From CFX2 sp014338005 (GTDB taxonomy: Bacteria; Chloroflexota; Anaerolineae; Aggregatilineales; Phototrophicaceae): a stretch of DNA of 64,000 nucleotides. The DNA is taken from contig SZPE01000001.1 in NCBI GenBank assembly GCA_030263555.1, positions 83,473-147,472 on the forward strand. The letters run 5' to 3'. The position numbers and the translations under genes were made by a program. The notes under the pieces were generated by a model. The model saw only the letters and a list, made by a program, of their open reading frames with translations, did no database searches and was not told where the DNA came from. Position 1 is the first letter of the stretch; each line of letters begins with the position of its first letter. This document shows positions 1 to 9,153 of the stretch, one piece after another.

Positions 1-354
1 GGCCAGCTTTACAACCAACTTCGGGATTTTGAGATGGACAAAGCCGCCGGGCTGTTTAATACCGCCATTGTCCTGGGCCAGAACAATACCCGGCGCGTGA
101 TGTACCTTTCGATTGGATTGGCCGGCGTCTGCCTGCTGGCGGCCATTATCCAGGGGGTTTTTCCGCTCTGGCTGGGGCTGGTGCTGCTGGCGAGCATCCC
201 GGTCAGCATGTTGTTCCGCCCGCAGACCGACATGCGCGGCGGCGAAGCGGTCGAAATCAGCGGCGGGCTTCAGATTCAAGGACTGCTGATCGCCAACCTC
301 ACCGTCGCTGTGTGGTTAATTTTTGCGCTTGTCACCCAGACCTTTTTCCTGTAG
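1..354 (+). CDS. UbiA-family prenyltransferase, C-terminal part
   Basis: The reading frame is open from the first base of the window, so this is the 3' end of a longer gene. The visible 117 residues begin with a second Asp-rich UbiA-type motif (RDFEMDKAAGLFNTAIVLG). Three hydrophobic membrane segments follow and end in a hydrophobic C-terminus. UbiA enzymes transfer a polyprenyl chain to an aromatic acceptor inside the membrane, for example in menaquinone (MenA), ubiquinone or chlorophyll/heme synthesis. The acceptor cannot be told from this fragment. The Met at position 34 lies inside the motif and is not the true start. A strong terminator follows 30 nt after the stop, so this gene ends its transcription unit. 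Confidence 0.75.
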   Translation, partial: GQLYNQLRDFEMDKAAGLFNTAIVLGQNNTRRVMYLSIGLAGVCLLAAIIQGVFPLWLGLVLLASIPVSMLFRPQTDMRGGEAVEISGGLQIQGLLIANLTVAVWLIFALVTQTFFL

Positions 355-383
355 GGAACAGGCAGCCATGATCGAGCCGACAG

Positions 384-408
384 GTCGGGGGCTATCCCCG
401 ACTTTTTT
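384..408 (+). terminator. Rho-independent terminator after the UbiA-family gene
   Basis: A 7-bp stem (GTCGGGG, 384-390, with CCCCGAC, 396-402) and a 5-nt loop are followed at once by six T residues (403-408). This is the clearest intrinsic terminator in the window. It separates the prenyltransferase gene from the kinase gene that starts at about 508. Confidence 0.9.
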
Positions 409-469
409 GTTTATTAACCCGATTCTAGCCCGGAATCATCGCCCCACCAACAAAAACACCAAACTCCTT

Positions 470-499
470 TTGGCGCGTGTAATTTCAATCCTCTATAAT
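470..499 (+). promoter_or_regulatory. Sigma-70-type promoter of the hybrid histidine kinase
   Basis: A TTGGCG box at 470-475 is followed after 18 nt by a perfect TATAAT at 494-499. The expected transcription start is at about 506-508, which coincides with the GTG at 508. The mRNA may therefore be leaderless, or carry a leader of about 36 nt if the ATG at 544 is used. Confidence 0.65.
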
Positions 500-507
500 G
501 GCAGGGT

Positions 508-3500
508 GTGATTGATCCCATCAGCAAGCAGTCAGGCTGTGATATGTTGAACGGCGAAAATTCGCGCGGGCGCATTTTGATTGTGGATGATATCCCCGAT
601 ACGGTGGAACTCCTTAAAGACTGGTTGGAAAACCATAATTTCGAGACGATTGGTGTGACCAGCAGCTTTCAGGCGCTGGAAGCTGCCGAAAACCAGTCGC
701 CGGATTTAATCCTGCTGGATGTGATGATGCCCAAAATGGACGGCATCGAAACCTGCCGCCGGCTTAAAGCCAATCCCCGGACGGCAGGTATCCCCGTCAT
801 CCTGGTGACGGCCAAAAACCCCAGCGACGCGCGCTCCGAAGGGCTGATGGCCGGGGCGGTGGATTACATCACCAAACCCATTAATCTGACCGATCTGGTT
901 CGCCGGGTCGAAACGGCGCTGGCGACCTCACCACATTCGTCGGTGGATGTGCAGCGCCTTCTGGAAGAAGTCGCCCATTCCGCGCTGACGATTTTACCCT
1001 GCAATCTGGTCTGGCTGCTGGCGCTGGACAGCGAGGACAACGCGCTCAAAAGCCGGATTCTGGTCACGACCAGCGGGTCGCGGGCGGAGACGGCTTTCCT
1101 GCTGGCGGCCAGCAGCGGCCAGCCGGCCCCACATTTTCCCATGCAGCAGGCGGATAACCCGTTCTGTTCCACGCTCATCACCCGGCAAATGCTGGTGAAT
1201 ATCCCGGTGGAGCGGCTGGGGGAACATGCGGCCACGCGCCCGGTTTTGGAGGCCGCGCGCGGCCTGCGAATCGGTTATCTGACCATTGTCCCGCTGACCA
1301 TCGCCGGCAGGGCTGCCGGGGTGATGGTGTTGGGCAGCCCGCAGCCGCACAATATTGAGCCGCTCCGCGCCCAGCAAATTCTGGCCTCCCTGGGCAGTCA
1401 GGCAGCCATCGCGCTCGATTATTCGCGCCTGATTATCAACCTCACTCAGCGCGAGCGGGATATGCAGCAGGAGCAGTCCTTCCGGGAGATGATCCTGGAT
1501 ACCATGAGCGACGGCCTGGTCGTCATTGACGCCAGAGGAATCATCAAATACGTGAACCGGCGTCTGCTGCGAATGACCAATTACCCGCGCGGTTATCTGG
1601 AAGGCCGTTCGGTTGGGGAGCTGTTCCACCCGGATGACCGCGCCGAAGTGATGGTCGGCCTGCTGCGCGAAGGCATCACAACCATGAAGTTTGACCAGCG
1701 GCTCGTCACCCGTGAAAACCGGGTGATTCCGGTCTGGTTAACCCGTTCGCGGGCGCAGGGGGACAGCAGCAATAACCAGGTCGTCGTGCTGACCGACATG
1801 ACCCAGCAAAAACAGCGCGAGGACGAACTGGAGCGCCAGACCAACCACCTCAGCGCGCTTAACCGCGCCGCCCATATCATCGCTTCCAATCTATCGCTGC
1901 ACGAAACCCTCCAGAACATTCTGAAAGCGGCGATGGAAGTCGTCGAAGCTCAGGGCGCTTCGCTGTTTCTGCTTAACCGGGATAACGCCGATGAACTCAT
2001 CGCCGTCGCGGCGGTCGGTTCGGCGGCGGACATCCTGCAAGGGCTGCGTGTGCCGCTGGGCGAAGGCGTCGTTGGCTGGGTCGCCCGCGAAGCTCAACCC
2101 CAGTTGGTGGCCGACATCGCCGAAGACCCGCGTTTTTATCGCGGTGTGGACGAACGAACCGGCCTGCAAACCCGGTCGCTGATCGCCGTCCCGCTGGTGA
2201 ATGCCGACCGTGTGATCGGCGTGATCGAAGTGGTCAACAAGTCCAACAACCGCCCCTTTGACAGCGACGACCTCAGGCTGCTGGAAAGTATGGCCGGGAC
2301 GGCGACGATTTCGGTGGTTAACGCTCGCTTGTTTGATGAATCGCAGCGGCGGGTGCGGGAGCTGGGTATGCTGCTTAAAGCCAGCGGCGCGGCCTCCTCC
2401 ACGCTCCAGTTCGCCCAGGTGTTGGAAAGCATCGCCCGCAGCGTGGCCGACGGCCTGGATGTGGCGCGCTGCACGATCATGACCTGGAACGCCCCCAAAA
2501 ACCGCCTAGAAACCCAGGCCGAAGTGTGCGACATCACCTGGTCGGCACTCGATGCGCCGCGCCGCGCCCTGGATGACGAGCCGATGAACCGCGCCGCGCT
2601 GTCATCCGGCCTGCCGGTGATCGCGTCCATCCAGGAAAACAACCTGGATAACGACCGGCGCGCCAGCCTGGAAGCAATCGGCATGACGCATATGCTGGTC
2701 GTGCCGATCTGGATTAACGGCGCGATTGTCGGCCTGGCCGACCTGTACAGCGTGGACACCAGCGCGCCCTTTACCGACGACGACGCCGACCGTGTGAACG
2801 CCCTGGCGCAGGAATGGCAGGCGGCTTTGCCAAACAGCGATTCGCTGATAACCGCCGACGAGTCGGCGCTGTCCGGGCTGGTTGACCGGTTAATGACTAT
2901 CGGAAAAACCTGTTGGGTGACATTAAGCGCCTGGACGCCCGGCGACGACTTCACGCTGCTCATCGCCGAACGCGGGTTTGCCGAATGGACGGCGCACCCC
3001 CGGCTGACTTTCCCCATCGAAAAATATCCCACCATGCGGGCAGTCATCAACGAATGCCAGGGACGAACGATGGTTTTTAGCGAGCTGGCCGACGACCCGG
3101 CGGAAGCCGAATGGATCGCCCGGCGCGGCGGGCGCTCCTGCCTGATGGTGCCGCTGTTGGAGCGCGGCCAGGCCATCGGCATCGTCAAACTCGTTGACCA
3201 AGACGACCGCCTGTTCGACGGCGACGAGATTCATCTGGCGCAGGGTATCGCCAATGTGGTCAGCAGCGCCGCCGAAAATGCCCGTCTGTATCACTCGTTG
3301 GAAAGCGCCTACCAGGAACTCCAGGAGGCTGACCGGGCCAAAGACGAATTCATCCAGAACGTCTCCCACGAGCTGCGAACGCCGCTGATTTCGGTGCTGG
3401 GTTACGCCAGCCTGCTAACGGATGAAGCCTTCGGGGCCTTAAACCACCAGCAGCAGGATGCGCTGGTAGAAATTACCGACAAGGCGCAAAAACTGGCCGA

Positions 3501-4023
3501 TCTGGTGCAGGACATTGTTTCGGTTAAAGACCTGGAAAGCCGGACTTTTGATTACCAGCCGGTTGATCTCGCTCAGATTGTCATCGAGGTGGTGGAACGG
3601 TATCGCCAGCGGGCCGAGGCCGCCGGGCTGCGGATTATCACTGACCTGCCCGCAGACCTGCCGCCGGTGCTGGGCGACCCGCCTTTGATCGGTGAGGCGC
3701 TTGAAAAAATCCTGGACAATGCCCTCAAATTTGGCGCCGGCGGCGAAAAAGTCGAAATTTCGCTGCAAGACACCGACGGCGCAATGGTACAGGTGCTGGT
3801 GCGCGATTACGGCATCGGCATCGCGCCCGCCGATCACCAGAAGATTTTCCGCCGTTTTTACCAGGTGGACGGCGGCATAACCCGGCGCTACCCCGGCACC
3901 GGGCTGGGGCTGGCAATTGCCAAGACGATCATCGAAAAACACAACGGGCGCATCGGCGTCAAAAGCCGCCTTAACGAGGGGGCGACTTTTGTTCTGGCTT
4001 TACGCAAACACAAAGTGACCTGA
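508..4023 (+). CDS. Hybrid multi-sensor histidine kinase (REC-GAF-PAS-GAF-GAF-GAF-HisKA-HATPase)
   Basis: This is a 1171-residue cytoplasmic signalling kinase with no membrane segment. An N-terminal receiver domain (about 22-140, phosphoacceptor D71 in LLDVMMP) comes first. GAF (about 155-310), PAS (about 330-440) and three further GAF or GAF-like domains (about 455-930) follow. The catalytic core has a HisKA H-box with H954 (NVSHELRTPL), an N-box (KILDNALKFG) and G-boxes (DYGIGIAP, GTGLGLAI). An N-terminal receiver on a kinase suggests that a second kinase controls it. The ligands of the GAF/PAS domains are unknown. The GTG start at 508 matches the promoter spacing. An ATG at 544 with a weak CAGG upstream is the alternative. 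The next gene starts 1 nt after the stop, which suggests coupling. Confidence 0.88.
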   Translation: MIDPISKQSGCDMLNGENSRGRILIVDDIPDTVELLKDWLENHNFETIGVTSSFQALEAAENQSPDLILLDVMMPKMDGIETCRRLKANPRTAGIPVILVTAKNPSDARSEGLMAGAVDYITKPINLTDLVRRVETALATSPHSSVDVQRLLEEVAHSALTILPCNLVWLLALDSEDNALKSRILVTTSGSRAETAFLLAASSGQPAPHFPMQQADNPFCSTLITRQMLVNIPVERLGEHAATRPVLEAARGLRIGYLTIVPLTIAGRAAGVMVLGSPQPHNIEPLRAQQILASLGSQAAIALDYSRLIINLTQRERDMQQEQSFREMILDTMSDGLVVIDARGIIKYVNRRLLRMTNYPRGYLEGRSVGELFHPDDRAEVMVGLLREGITTMKFDQRLVTRENRVIPVWLTRSRAQGDSSNNQVVVLTDMTQQKQREDELERQTNHLSALNRAAHIIASNLSLHETLQNILKAAMEVVEAQGASLFLLNRDNADELIAVAAVGSAADILQGLRVPLGEGVVGWVAREAQPQLVADIAEDPRFYRGVDERTGLQTRSLIAVPLVNADRVIGVIEVVNKSNNRPFDSDDLRLLESMAGTATISVVNARLFDESQRRVRELGMLLKASGAASSTLQFAQVLESIARSVADGLDVARCTIMTWNAPKNRLETQAEVCDITWSALDAPRRALDDEPMNRAALSSGLPVIASIQENNLDNDRRASLEAIGMTHMLVVPIWINGAIVGLADLYSVDTSAPFTDDDADRVNALAQEWQAALPNSDSLITADESALSGLVDRLMTIGKTCWVTLSAWTPGDDFTLLIAERGFAEWTAHPRLTFPIEKYPTMRAVINECQGRTMVFSELADDPAEAEWIARRGGRSCLMVPLLERGQAIGIVKLVDQDDRLFDGDEIHLAQGIANVVSSAAENARLYHSLESAYQELQEADRAKDEFIQNVSHELRTPLISVLGYASLLTDEAFGALNHQQQDALVEITDKAQKLADLVQDIVSVKDLESRTFDYQPVDLAQIVIEVVERYRQRAEAAGLRIITDLPADLPPVLGDPPLIGEALEKILDNALKFGAGGEKVEISLQDTDGAMVQVLVRDYGIGIAPADHQKIFRRFYQVDGGITRRYPGTGLGLAIAKTIIEKHNGRIGVKSRLNEGATFVLALRKHKVT

Positions 4024-4024
4024 A

Positions 4025-4414
4025 ATGCAGCTCAATGACATCCACGCCATTCTCTTTAACATGCACATTTTTTACTCCATCATTCTCGGCATCTGGGCCG
4101 CGATGATGGCCGCTCGCAGCCAGTCCATTTCGGGCAATTTTTGGGGAGCAGTGGCGACCAGTGCCATCCTGGCCGGCATCACCACGCTGGTTGGGGTCGT
4201 CATGGCGCTTCAAGGGCTGCGGGTGGAGCGGGTCGGAGTATATTTTATCTATATGTCGTGGCTGGTGATTATCATGCCCGGCCTGTATACCATGCTGCGC
4301 GGGCGCGACGACCGCGCAGCGGCGGTCGCTTTTGCCATCCTCAGCTTTTTTAACGCCGCCACCTCAACCAGCATGTTCCAGCGCGGCCTGGTCGGCCCCT
4401 GGCTGCCCGGTTAA
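4025..4414 (+). CDS. Small four-helix membrane protein, unknown function
   Basis: This 129-residue protein has four predicted membrane helices (about 10-30, 40-62, 72-93 and 100-120), short loops and no recognised catalytic motif. I do not recognise the family. It starts 1 nt after the histidine kinase stop and is followed within 15 nt by a lipoprotein gene, so the three genes are probably co-transcribed. That position would fit a membrane partner for the soluble kinase, but no sequence feature supports this beyond gene order. Confidence 0.6.
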   Translation: MQLNDIHAILFNMHIFYSIILGIWAAMMAARSQSISGNFWGAVATSAILAGITTLVGVVMALQGLRVERVGVYFIYMSWLVIIMPGLYTMLRGRDDRAAAVAFAILSFFNAATSTSMFQRGLVGPWLPG

Positions 4415-4428
4415 GGATGCCTGCCGCC

Positions 4429-5283
4429 ATGCGGCCCGCTGGATGGATGGCTGTGGCCGGCTGGCTGCCGGTTGTGATCGGGCTGCTGGCGGGCTGCGGC
4501 CCACAGCCAACGCCCTTTCCGGTAGACATCCCGGTTGAAGAAACTCAACCCCCTGCCCCCACCGAGGCCGCGCCGGCGGCTGTCGAGCCATCCTCGCCGC
4601 CGGGCATCATTCGCTACGCGCTGGCCGCCAATACTGTCGGTCTGGTGGCCGATCTGCCGCTGATCGAAGCCTCCGCCCAGGTGGAGCAGTTGGCCGGCCC
4701 GCCGCGCCCGGATGATCTGGGCCGGCGTTACGACATCCTGGCTGCTTTCGGCGATCTACCCGGCGGCCAGCGTTCCCCGGTATTGCAGCATGTCGCCCTG
4801 CTCATCAACCCGGCGGCAGTGCAGCAGGAAGAGCTGGCAGCCGCGCTGCGGCGCAGCCTCAACCCGGCAGAGGTGCTGGCGGCACTGGCAGCACCCGGCG
4901 CAGCTGCCGAACCACTGGCGATCCCCTCCGTGACCGCGCGGCGCGTCGAACTGGCGAACGCCGGCTGGCCGGACGGGATTAATCTGAATCTGGCCTATAC
5001 ATTCGCGCCGGGCGCGGCGCAGGCAGCTGCGGCACTGCAAGCCGTTCGCATCTGGACTCAGCCCATTCAGATGACTGCTGAGGCGCTCAACAGCGCCCTG
5101 GAAGCCGGGCAGGTTCACCTGGCTTTGATCGTCTGGACGACGCCGGACGAACGCGCGGCCTGGGCAGAACGCACCGGCGCCGCCAATCTGGTTGACCTGT
5201 ATACCGTTCCCATCGGTTATCAGGCCGCGCCGGGTTTGAACGTCACTTTCACGCCGTCGGGCTGGCCGATTGCAAATCGCTGA
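4429..5283 (+). CDS. Putative lipoprotein, possibly a reduced solute-binding-type domain
   Basis: An N-terminal hydrophobic stretch ends in a lipobox (GLLAGC), so the protein is probably lipid-anchored on the outer face of the membrane. A Pro/Thr-rich linker follows (PQPTPFPVDIPVEETQPP). The C-terminal part ends in LVDLYTVPIGYQAAPGLNVT and FTPSGWPIANR, which resembles the end of family 5 extracellular solute-binding proteins. At about 284 residues it is far shorter than that family, so the resemblance is tentative. I chose the ATG at 4429 because AAGGA at 4413-4417 is correctly spaced for it. The ATG at 4417 overlaps that site and is less likely. Confidence 0.55.
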   Translation: MRPAGWMAVAGWLPVVIGLLAGCGPQPTPFPVDIPVEETQPPAPTEAAPAAVEPSSPPGIIRYALAANTVGLVADLPLIEASAQVEQLAGPPRPDDLGRRYDILAAFGDLPGGQRSPVLQHVALLINPAAVQQEELAAALRRSLNPAEVLAALAAPGAAAEPLAIPSVTARRVELANAGWPDGINLNLAYTFAPGAAQAAAALQAVRIWTQPIQMTAEALNSALEAGQVHLALIVWTTPDERAAWAERTGAANLVDLYTVPIGYQAAPGLNVTFTPSGWPIANR

Positions 5284-5359
5284 GTTTCGGCGTATGCTTG
5301 GCGGCGAGTAAGGAGAATCGCGCGGTTGGGGCAGCTAAACCCGCACCGCCGTTAACCGG

Positions 5360-7981
5360 ATGGAATTCATCGTCACGCACGAAAACGCCGACTTCGACGC
5401 CATCGCCGCCGCGCTGGCCGCTCATAAACTCTACCCGGAGGCCATTCCCGTCCTGCCGGAACGGCTGAATCAGAATGTTGCCCGGTTTGTCACGCTCTAC
5501 CAGAACGGCCTGCCGTTCGTCCGCCAGCGCGACGTGCGCGCCGGCTCCGCGCGAAAGCTGATCGTCGTGGATACACAGCGGCCCATTCAACTGCGCGGCC
5601 AACCGCCCGATACGCCCACGCATATGATTGACCACCATCCCCTGGCACGTGACCTCCAGCCGCACCAGACCTTCAAATTCGAGCCGGTGGGCGCGACCAC
5701 GACCCTGCTGGTCGAACAAATCCGCGAGCAGCATATCCCGCTCAACCCGCTGGAAGCCACGCTGCTGGCATTGGGCATCTACGAAGATACCGGCTCGCTG
5801 GTTTACGGCACGACCACCCCGCGCGACCTGCGCGCCGCCACCTGGCTGCTGGAGCAGCAGGCTTCGCTTGATACCATCCGGCGTTTTTTGTTCCCGCCGC
5901 TTAACGAAATACAGCAGGCCTTGTTCGACAGCCTGGTTAAAGCCGCCGAAAGCCGCTCTGTGGAAGGCCACGTGGTTATCGTCAGCGCGGTGGAGGTTGA
6001 CCGGTATATCGCCGAAATCAGCAGTGTCGTTCATCGCCTGCGCGATACGCTCGACCCGGCGGCGCTTTTTGTTGCCGTAGCCATGCCCGGCGGCATCCAG
6101 TTGGTGTGCCGGTCTACGGTCAGCGCGCTGGATGTGGGCGAAATCGCCCGTTTATTCGGCGGCGGGGGGCATCATCGCGCTGCCGCCGCCACCATAAACG
6201 ACAAAAATCTGGCCGACACGGTGGCCTTGCTGTGGCGAGAAATCGAAGCCCGCACCAAGCCGACCAAGCGCGTCGCCGATCTGATGTCCTACGGCGTCAA
6301 CACCGTCAGCGCCGGGCAGCGCATCAACGAGATCATCCGTCCCCTGCGCCGCATCGGCCACGAGGGTTATCCGGTTCTCGACGGCGGCCAGGTGGTCGGC
6401 CTGCTCACCCGCCGGGATATGGATCGCGCCATCGAACACGGCCTGGGCAATCTGACGGCGCGGGACATCATGAACGCCGGCACGGTCACGCTGCGCCCGG
6501 ACGACTCGGTGACGGTTTTTGAACAGCGTCTGGTCGAAAGCGGCTGGGGGCAGATTCCGGTCATCGGCGATTCCGGCGCTTTGATCGGCATCGTCACGCG
6601 CACGGACCTGATTAACCACTGGGCGCAAACACACCCGCCCGCCTACCCCCAGGACAAAATCGTCTCCGGCAGCCAGATTGAAAGTGTCCTGGGCAGGGCC
6701 ATTTCGACACTGATTAACACCATCGCTGCCCTTGCCCAGGAATCCGGCATAAGCCTGTATCTGGTCGGCGGCATCGTCCGCGATCTGCTGCTCTACCGCC
6801 GCAACCTGGACATAGACTTCGTGGCCGAAGGCGACGCCATCCACCTGACCGAGATGCTCCAAAAACGTCTGGGGGGGCGGATCAGCAGCTTTCGCCCGTT
6901 CGGAACGGCCAAGTGGAAGCTTGATGAGCAGGTGGCGGCGGCCTTACACCTGGACGCGCGCCTGCTGCCCGACCATATAGACTTCGCCACCTCCCGCAAC
7001 GAGTTTTACGAACATCCCACCGCCCTGCCGACCGTCTACAACAGTTCGATCAAACTGGACTTGCAGCGGCGCGATTTCACCATCAATGCGATGGCGGTGC
7101 AGCTCAGCCCGGCGGCGGCCTCCGGGCGCGTCATGGACTATTACGGCGGCCTGCACGATCTCCAGGCGCGGCAGATTCGCGTCCTGCACAGTTTAAGTTT
7201 TGTGGACGACCCAACTCGTATCCTGCGCGCCGTCCGCTTCCAGCAGCGGCTGGATTTCACCATCGAGCCGCGCACCGCCGAACTGATCGCCGGGGCGCTG
7301 CCCATGCTGGGGCGCATCACCGGCGAGCGCATCCGCAACGAATTAACCCTGCTGCTTCGGGAAACCGAACCCGAAAACGGCCTGCTGGCCTTGCAGGAAC
7401 GCGGCGCGCTGGCGGCCATTCATCCGGCTTTTGTTTTATCCAGCGACGTTATTTCGGCCTTGCAGCGGGCGCGTGCAGTGCAGGATTGGCCCTGGCCGAT
7501 GCCGGAACTGGATATGGCCGTCCTCTACTGGCATATCATCGCCGCCGGCGTTCCGCTCATCAGGCTGCCTTCCCTGCTGGAGCGGCTGCTCTTTGGACGG
7601 GGGATGACAAATTCGCTGCTAGAAGCCGCGCGCCTGGCTCAGCAGGCCGACGAACTGGCGCAGCCGGACCTGCGCCCCAGCCAGATCACCGCCATCCTCA
7701 AACCGGCTTCCGAAACAGCCTGCCTGGCCGCCTGGCTGCTGGCCGAAAATCCGCTCGTCGGCCAGCGCATTCGCCGGTATATGGTCGAGTGGCGGTTTAT
7801 ACAGCCCGGCATCAACGGCCACCACCTGCAAAAGCTGGGCTTGAAGCCCGGCCCACGTTATAGCGCGATTCTAAACCGGCTGCGCCAGGCGCGGCTGGAT
7901 GGCGAAACCCTGACCGATGCCGATGAAAACCGGCTGCTCCAACACCTGCTGGAGGAAAAAGACGGCCATGACCGCGCTTGA
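5360..7981 (+). CDS. DHH phosphoesterase-CBS-tRNA nucleotidyltransferase fusion (CCA/A-adding type)
   Basis: This 873-residue protein carries three modules. The first is a DHH/DHHA1 phosphoesterase with HENADFDAIAA (7-17), the DHH triad at 91-93, EDTG (142-145) and GGGGHH (267-272). Two CBS domains follow (about 305-425). The third is a class II poly(A) polymerase/CCA-adding domain with GGIVRD (470-475), the metal-binding pair in DIDF (484-487), RRDFTINAMA (570-579) and the RNA-binding region starting at DDPTRILRAVRF. The nucleotidyltransferase adds A or CCA to tRNA 3' ends. The DHH part is predicted to hydrolyse short oligonucleotides or similar phosphodiesters. This arrangement is known in several deep-branching bacteria. 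All key residues are present. Confidence 0.9.
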   Translation: MEFIVTHENADFDAIAAALAAHKLYPEAIPVLPERLNQNVARFVTLYQNGLPFVRQRDVRAGSARKLIVVDTQRPIQLRGQPPDTPTHMIDHHPLARDLQPHQTFKFEPVGATTTLLVEQIREQHIPLNPLEATLLALGIYEDTGSLVYGTTTPRDLRAATWLLEQQASLDTIRRFLFPPLNEIQQALFDSLVKAAESRSVEGHVVIVSAVEVDRYIAEISSVVHRLRDTLDPAALFVAVAMPGGIQLVCRSTVSALDVGEIARLFGGGGHHRAAAATINDKNLADTVALLWREIEARTKPTKRVADLMSYGVNTVSAGQRINEIIRPLRRIGHEGYPVLDGGQVVGLLTRRDMDRAIEHGLGNLTARDIMNAGTVTLRPDDSVTVFEQRLVESGWGQIPVIGDSGALIGIVTRTDLINHWAQTHPPAYPQDKIVSGSQIESVLGRAISTLINTIAALAQESGISLYLVGGIVRDLLLYRRNLDIDFVAEGDAIHLTEMLQKRLGGRISSFRPFGTAKWKLDEQVAAALHLDARLLPDHIDFATSRNEFYEHPTALPTVYNSSIKLDLQRRDFTINAMAVQLSPAAASGRVMDYYGGLHDLQARQIRVLHSLSFVDDPTRILRAVRFQQRLDFTIEPRTAELIAGALPMLGRITGERIRNELTLLLRETEPENGLLALQERGALAAIHPAFVLSSDVISALQRARAVQDWPWPMPELDMAVLYWHIIAAGVPLIRLPSLLERLLFGRGMTNSLLEAARLAQQADELAQPDLRPSQITAILKPASETACLAAWLLAENPLVGQRIRRYMVEWRFIQPGINGHHLQKLGLKPGPRYSAILNRLRQARLDGETLTDADENRLLQHLLEEKDGHDRA

Positions 7982-8495
7982 ACCGACCTCGATCATCGTG
8001 CCGCTGCCCATCACCCTGCGCGCGGCCACCCAGCACGACCTGCCTAAACTGGAATGGTACGGCCAGTACGCGCACTTCCGCCATCTGTTCCGGCGCGCCT
8101 TCCGCGAACAGCAGCTTGGCCGCCGCTCGATTCTGGTCGCCGACTGCAACCAGTTCCCCATCGGCTGTCTTTTCGTCCAGTTCGCCCGTGCCGACGATGG
8201 CCCCATTAAACGGGCTTACCTGTACTCCTTCCGCGTTATGGAGATGTTTCGCGGGCAGGGCATCGGCACGCGGCTGCTGTCATATGCCGAAACCATCATC
8301 GGCCAGCGCAGCCACACCTGGGCGCTGATCTCGGTCGCCAAAGATAACCCCGCCGCCCGCCGCCTGTACGAGCGCCTGGGCTACCGCGTATATGCCGAAG
8401 ATGAAGGCCGCTGGCACTATGTTGACCACCGGGGAAATCTGCGTTATGTTCATGAACCATGTTGGATGTTGCAAAAACCGATTCTTATGGGTTAA
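7968..8495 (+). CDS. GNAT-family N-acetyltransferase
   Basis: This 175-residue protein has the GNAT fold. It contains the acetyl-CoA-binding segment with FRGQGIGTRLL and the C-terminal DNPAARRLYERLGYR motif found in RimI-like acetyltransferases. The substrate is unknown. The ATG at 7968 is preceded by GGAGG at 7951-7955 and overlaps the end of the preceding gene by 14 nt, so translation is probably coupled. An in-frame ATG at 7917 would add a Cys/Lys-rich stretch that looks non-native and is less likely. Confidence 0.85.
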   Translation: MTALEPTSIIVPLPITLRAATQHDLPKLEWYGQYAHFRHLFRRAFREQQLGRRSILVADCNQFPIGCLFVQFARADDGPIKRAYLYSFRVMEMFRGQGIGTRLLSYAETIIGQRSHTWALISVAKDNPAARRLYERLGYRVYAEDEGRWHYVDHRGNLRYVHEPCWMLQKPILMG

Positions 8496-8538
8496 AATGG
8501 CGCGCTGGTGTTAAGCTAAACTTGCCGAAGCATTGTTG

Positions 8539-8556
8539 GCCTTTAGTTAGAAAGGC
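8539..8556 (+). other. Small hairpin in the leader of the cupin gene
   Basis: GCCTTT (8539-8544) and AAAGGC (8551-8556) form a 6-bp stem with a 6-nt loop in the 111-nt gap before the cupin gene. No T-run follows, so it is a weak terminator at best. It could equally be a feature of the 5' leader. No clear promoter was found in this gap. Confidence 0.25.
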
Positions 8557-8606
8557 GCTTGCAAAGGGTTTAGCCCCGCACTAAAAAACCAATTGTAGAG
8601 GGAGAT

Positions 8607-8939
8607 ATGAACATCAATCAAGCCACCGTTCGTTTGCAGCGCTGGAGCGGCAGCGAACACCCAACCTTTTCGACTATCACCCGTCAGATGAAAAAAGAGG
8701 GTTTGCGGCCTTATATGTGGGTGAACATGCCCAATCACCGCTATGGTGTTCGCACGCACGGCTATGATAAAGTGCTGTACGTAATCGAAGGCACTCTGGA
8801 AATCACCCTGCCGGACAGCAACCAGCGTATTATCATGAAATCCGGCGACCGGGTGACCATCCCGGCGGGTGTACGTCATGGGACGATTGTGGGCAGCAGC
8901 GGCGCGAAGTGCGTCGAAGCAGCCGTCGCCCGGCGTTAG
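8607..8939 (+). CDS. Small cupin-domain protein
   Basis: This 110-residue single-domain cupin contains the two conserved motifs in divergent form: GVRTHGYDKVLYVIEGTLEI (motif 1) and GDRVTIPAGVRHGTIVG (motif 2). Possible metal ligands are His, Glu and His. A good ribosome-binding site (GAGGGAG) sits just before the ATG. Stand-alone cupins of this size bind small molecules or metals, and the role here is not predictable. The gene stands alone, with 111 nt before it and 214 nt after it. Confidence 0.8.
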   Translation: MNINQATVRLQRWSGSEHPTFSTITRQMKKEGLRPYMWVNMPNHRYGVRTHGYDKVLYVIEGTLEITLPDSNQRIIMKSGDRVTIPAGVRHGTIVGSSGAKCVEAAVARR

Positions 8940-9026
8940 GCCAGACTCTACGGCCTTATCCCTTCCTTTCCCCCCTATCCCCGGAACATTCCTAACAAAA
9001 CTCATTACGTTTCGGTGATGATGGCT

Positions 9027-9072
9027 TTTGCCCGGCCTTGATCTGGCGCGAGTGAGCGCCGGGCCGGGCAAA
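9027..9072. other. Long stem-loop between the cupin and molybdoenzyme genes
   Basis: TTTGCCCGGCC (9027-9037) pairs perfectly with GGCCGGGCAAA (9062-9072). A nested hairpin GGCGC/GCGCC lies at 9045-9049 and 9056-9060. The stem is GC-rich, but no T-run follows on either strand. It may be a transcription end for the cupin gene or a processing site. The rest of the 8940-9153 gap shows only a weak TAGAAT box at 9109-9114. Confidence 0.5.
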
Positions 9073-9153
9073 CGTTCCCGAACTGGCACAAAATACCCCA
9101 CCTATCGTAGAATAGAACTTTGTTTCATCCGTCCAACAACGAACGAATAAGGT

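Noticed and set aside
2136..3188. A 350-residue open frame on the minus strand
   Set aside because: It lies entirely opposite the kinase gene, whose domains are unmistakable; its sequence is Ser/Arg-rich and matches no family I know.
8547..9101. A 184-residue open frame opposite the cupin gene
   Set aside because: The cupin has a good ribosome-binding site and both motifs; the opposite frame shows neither.
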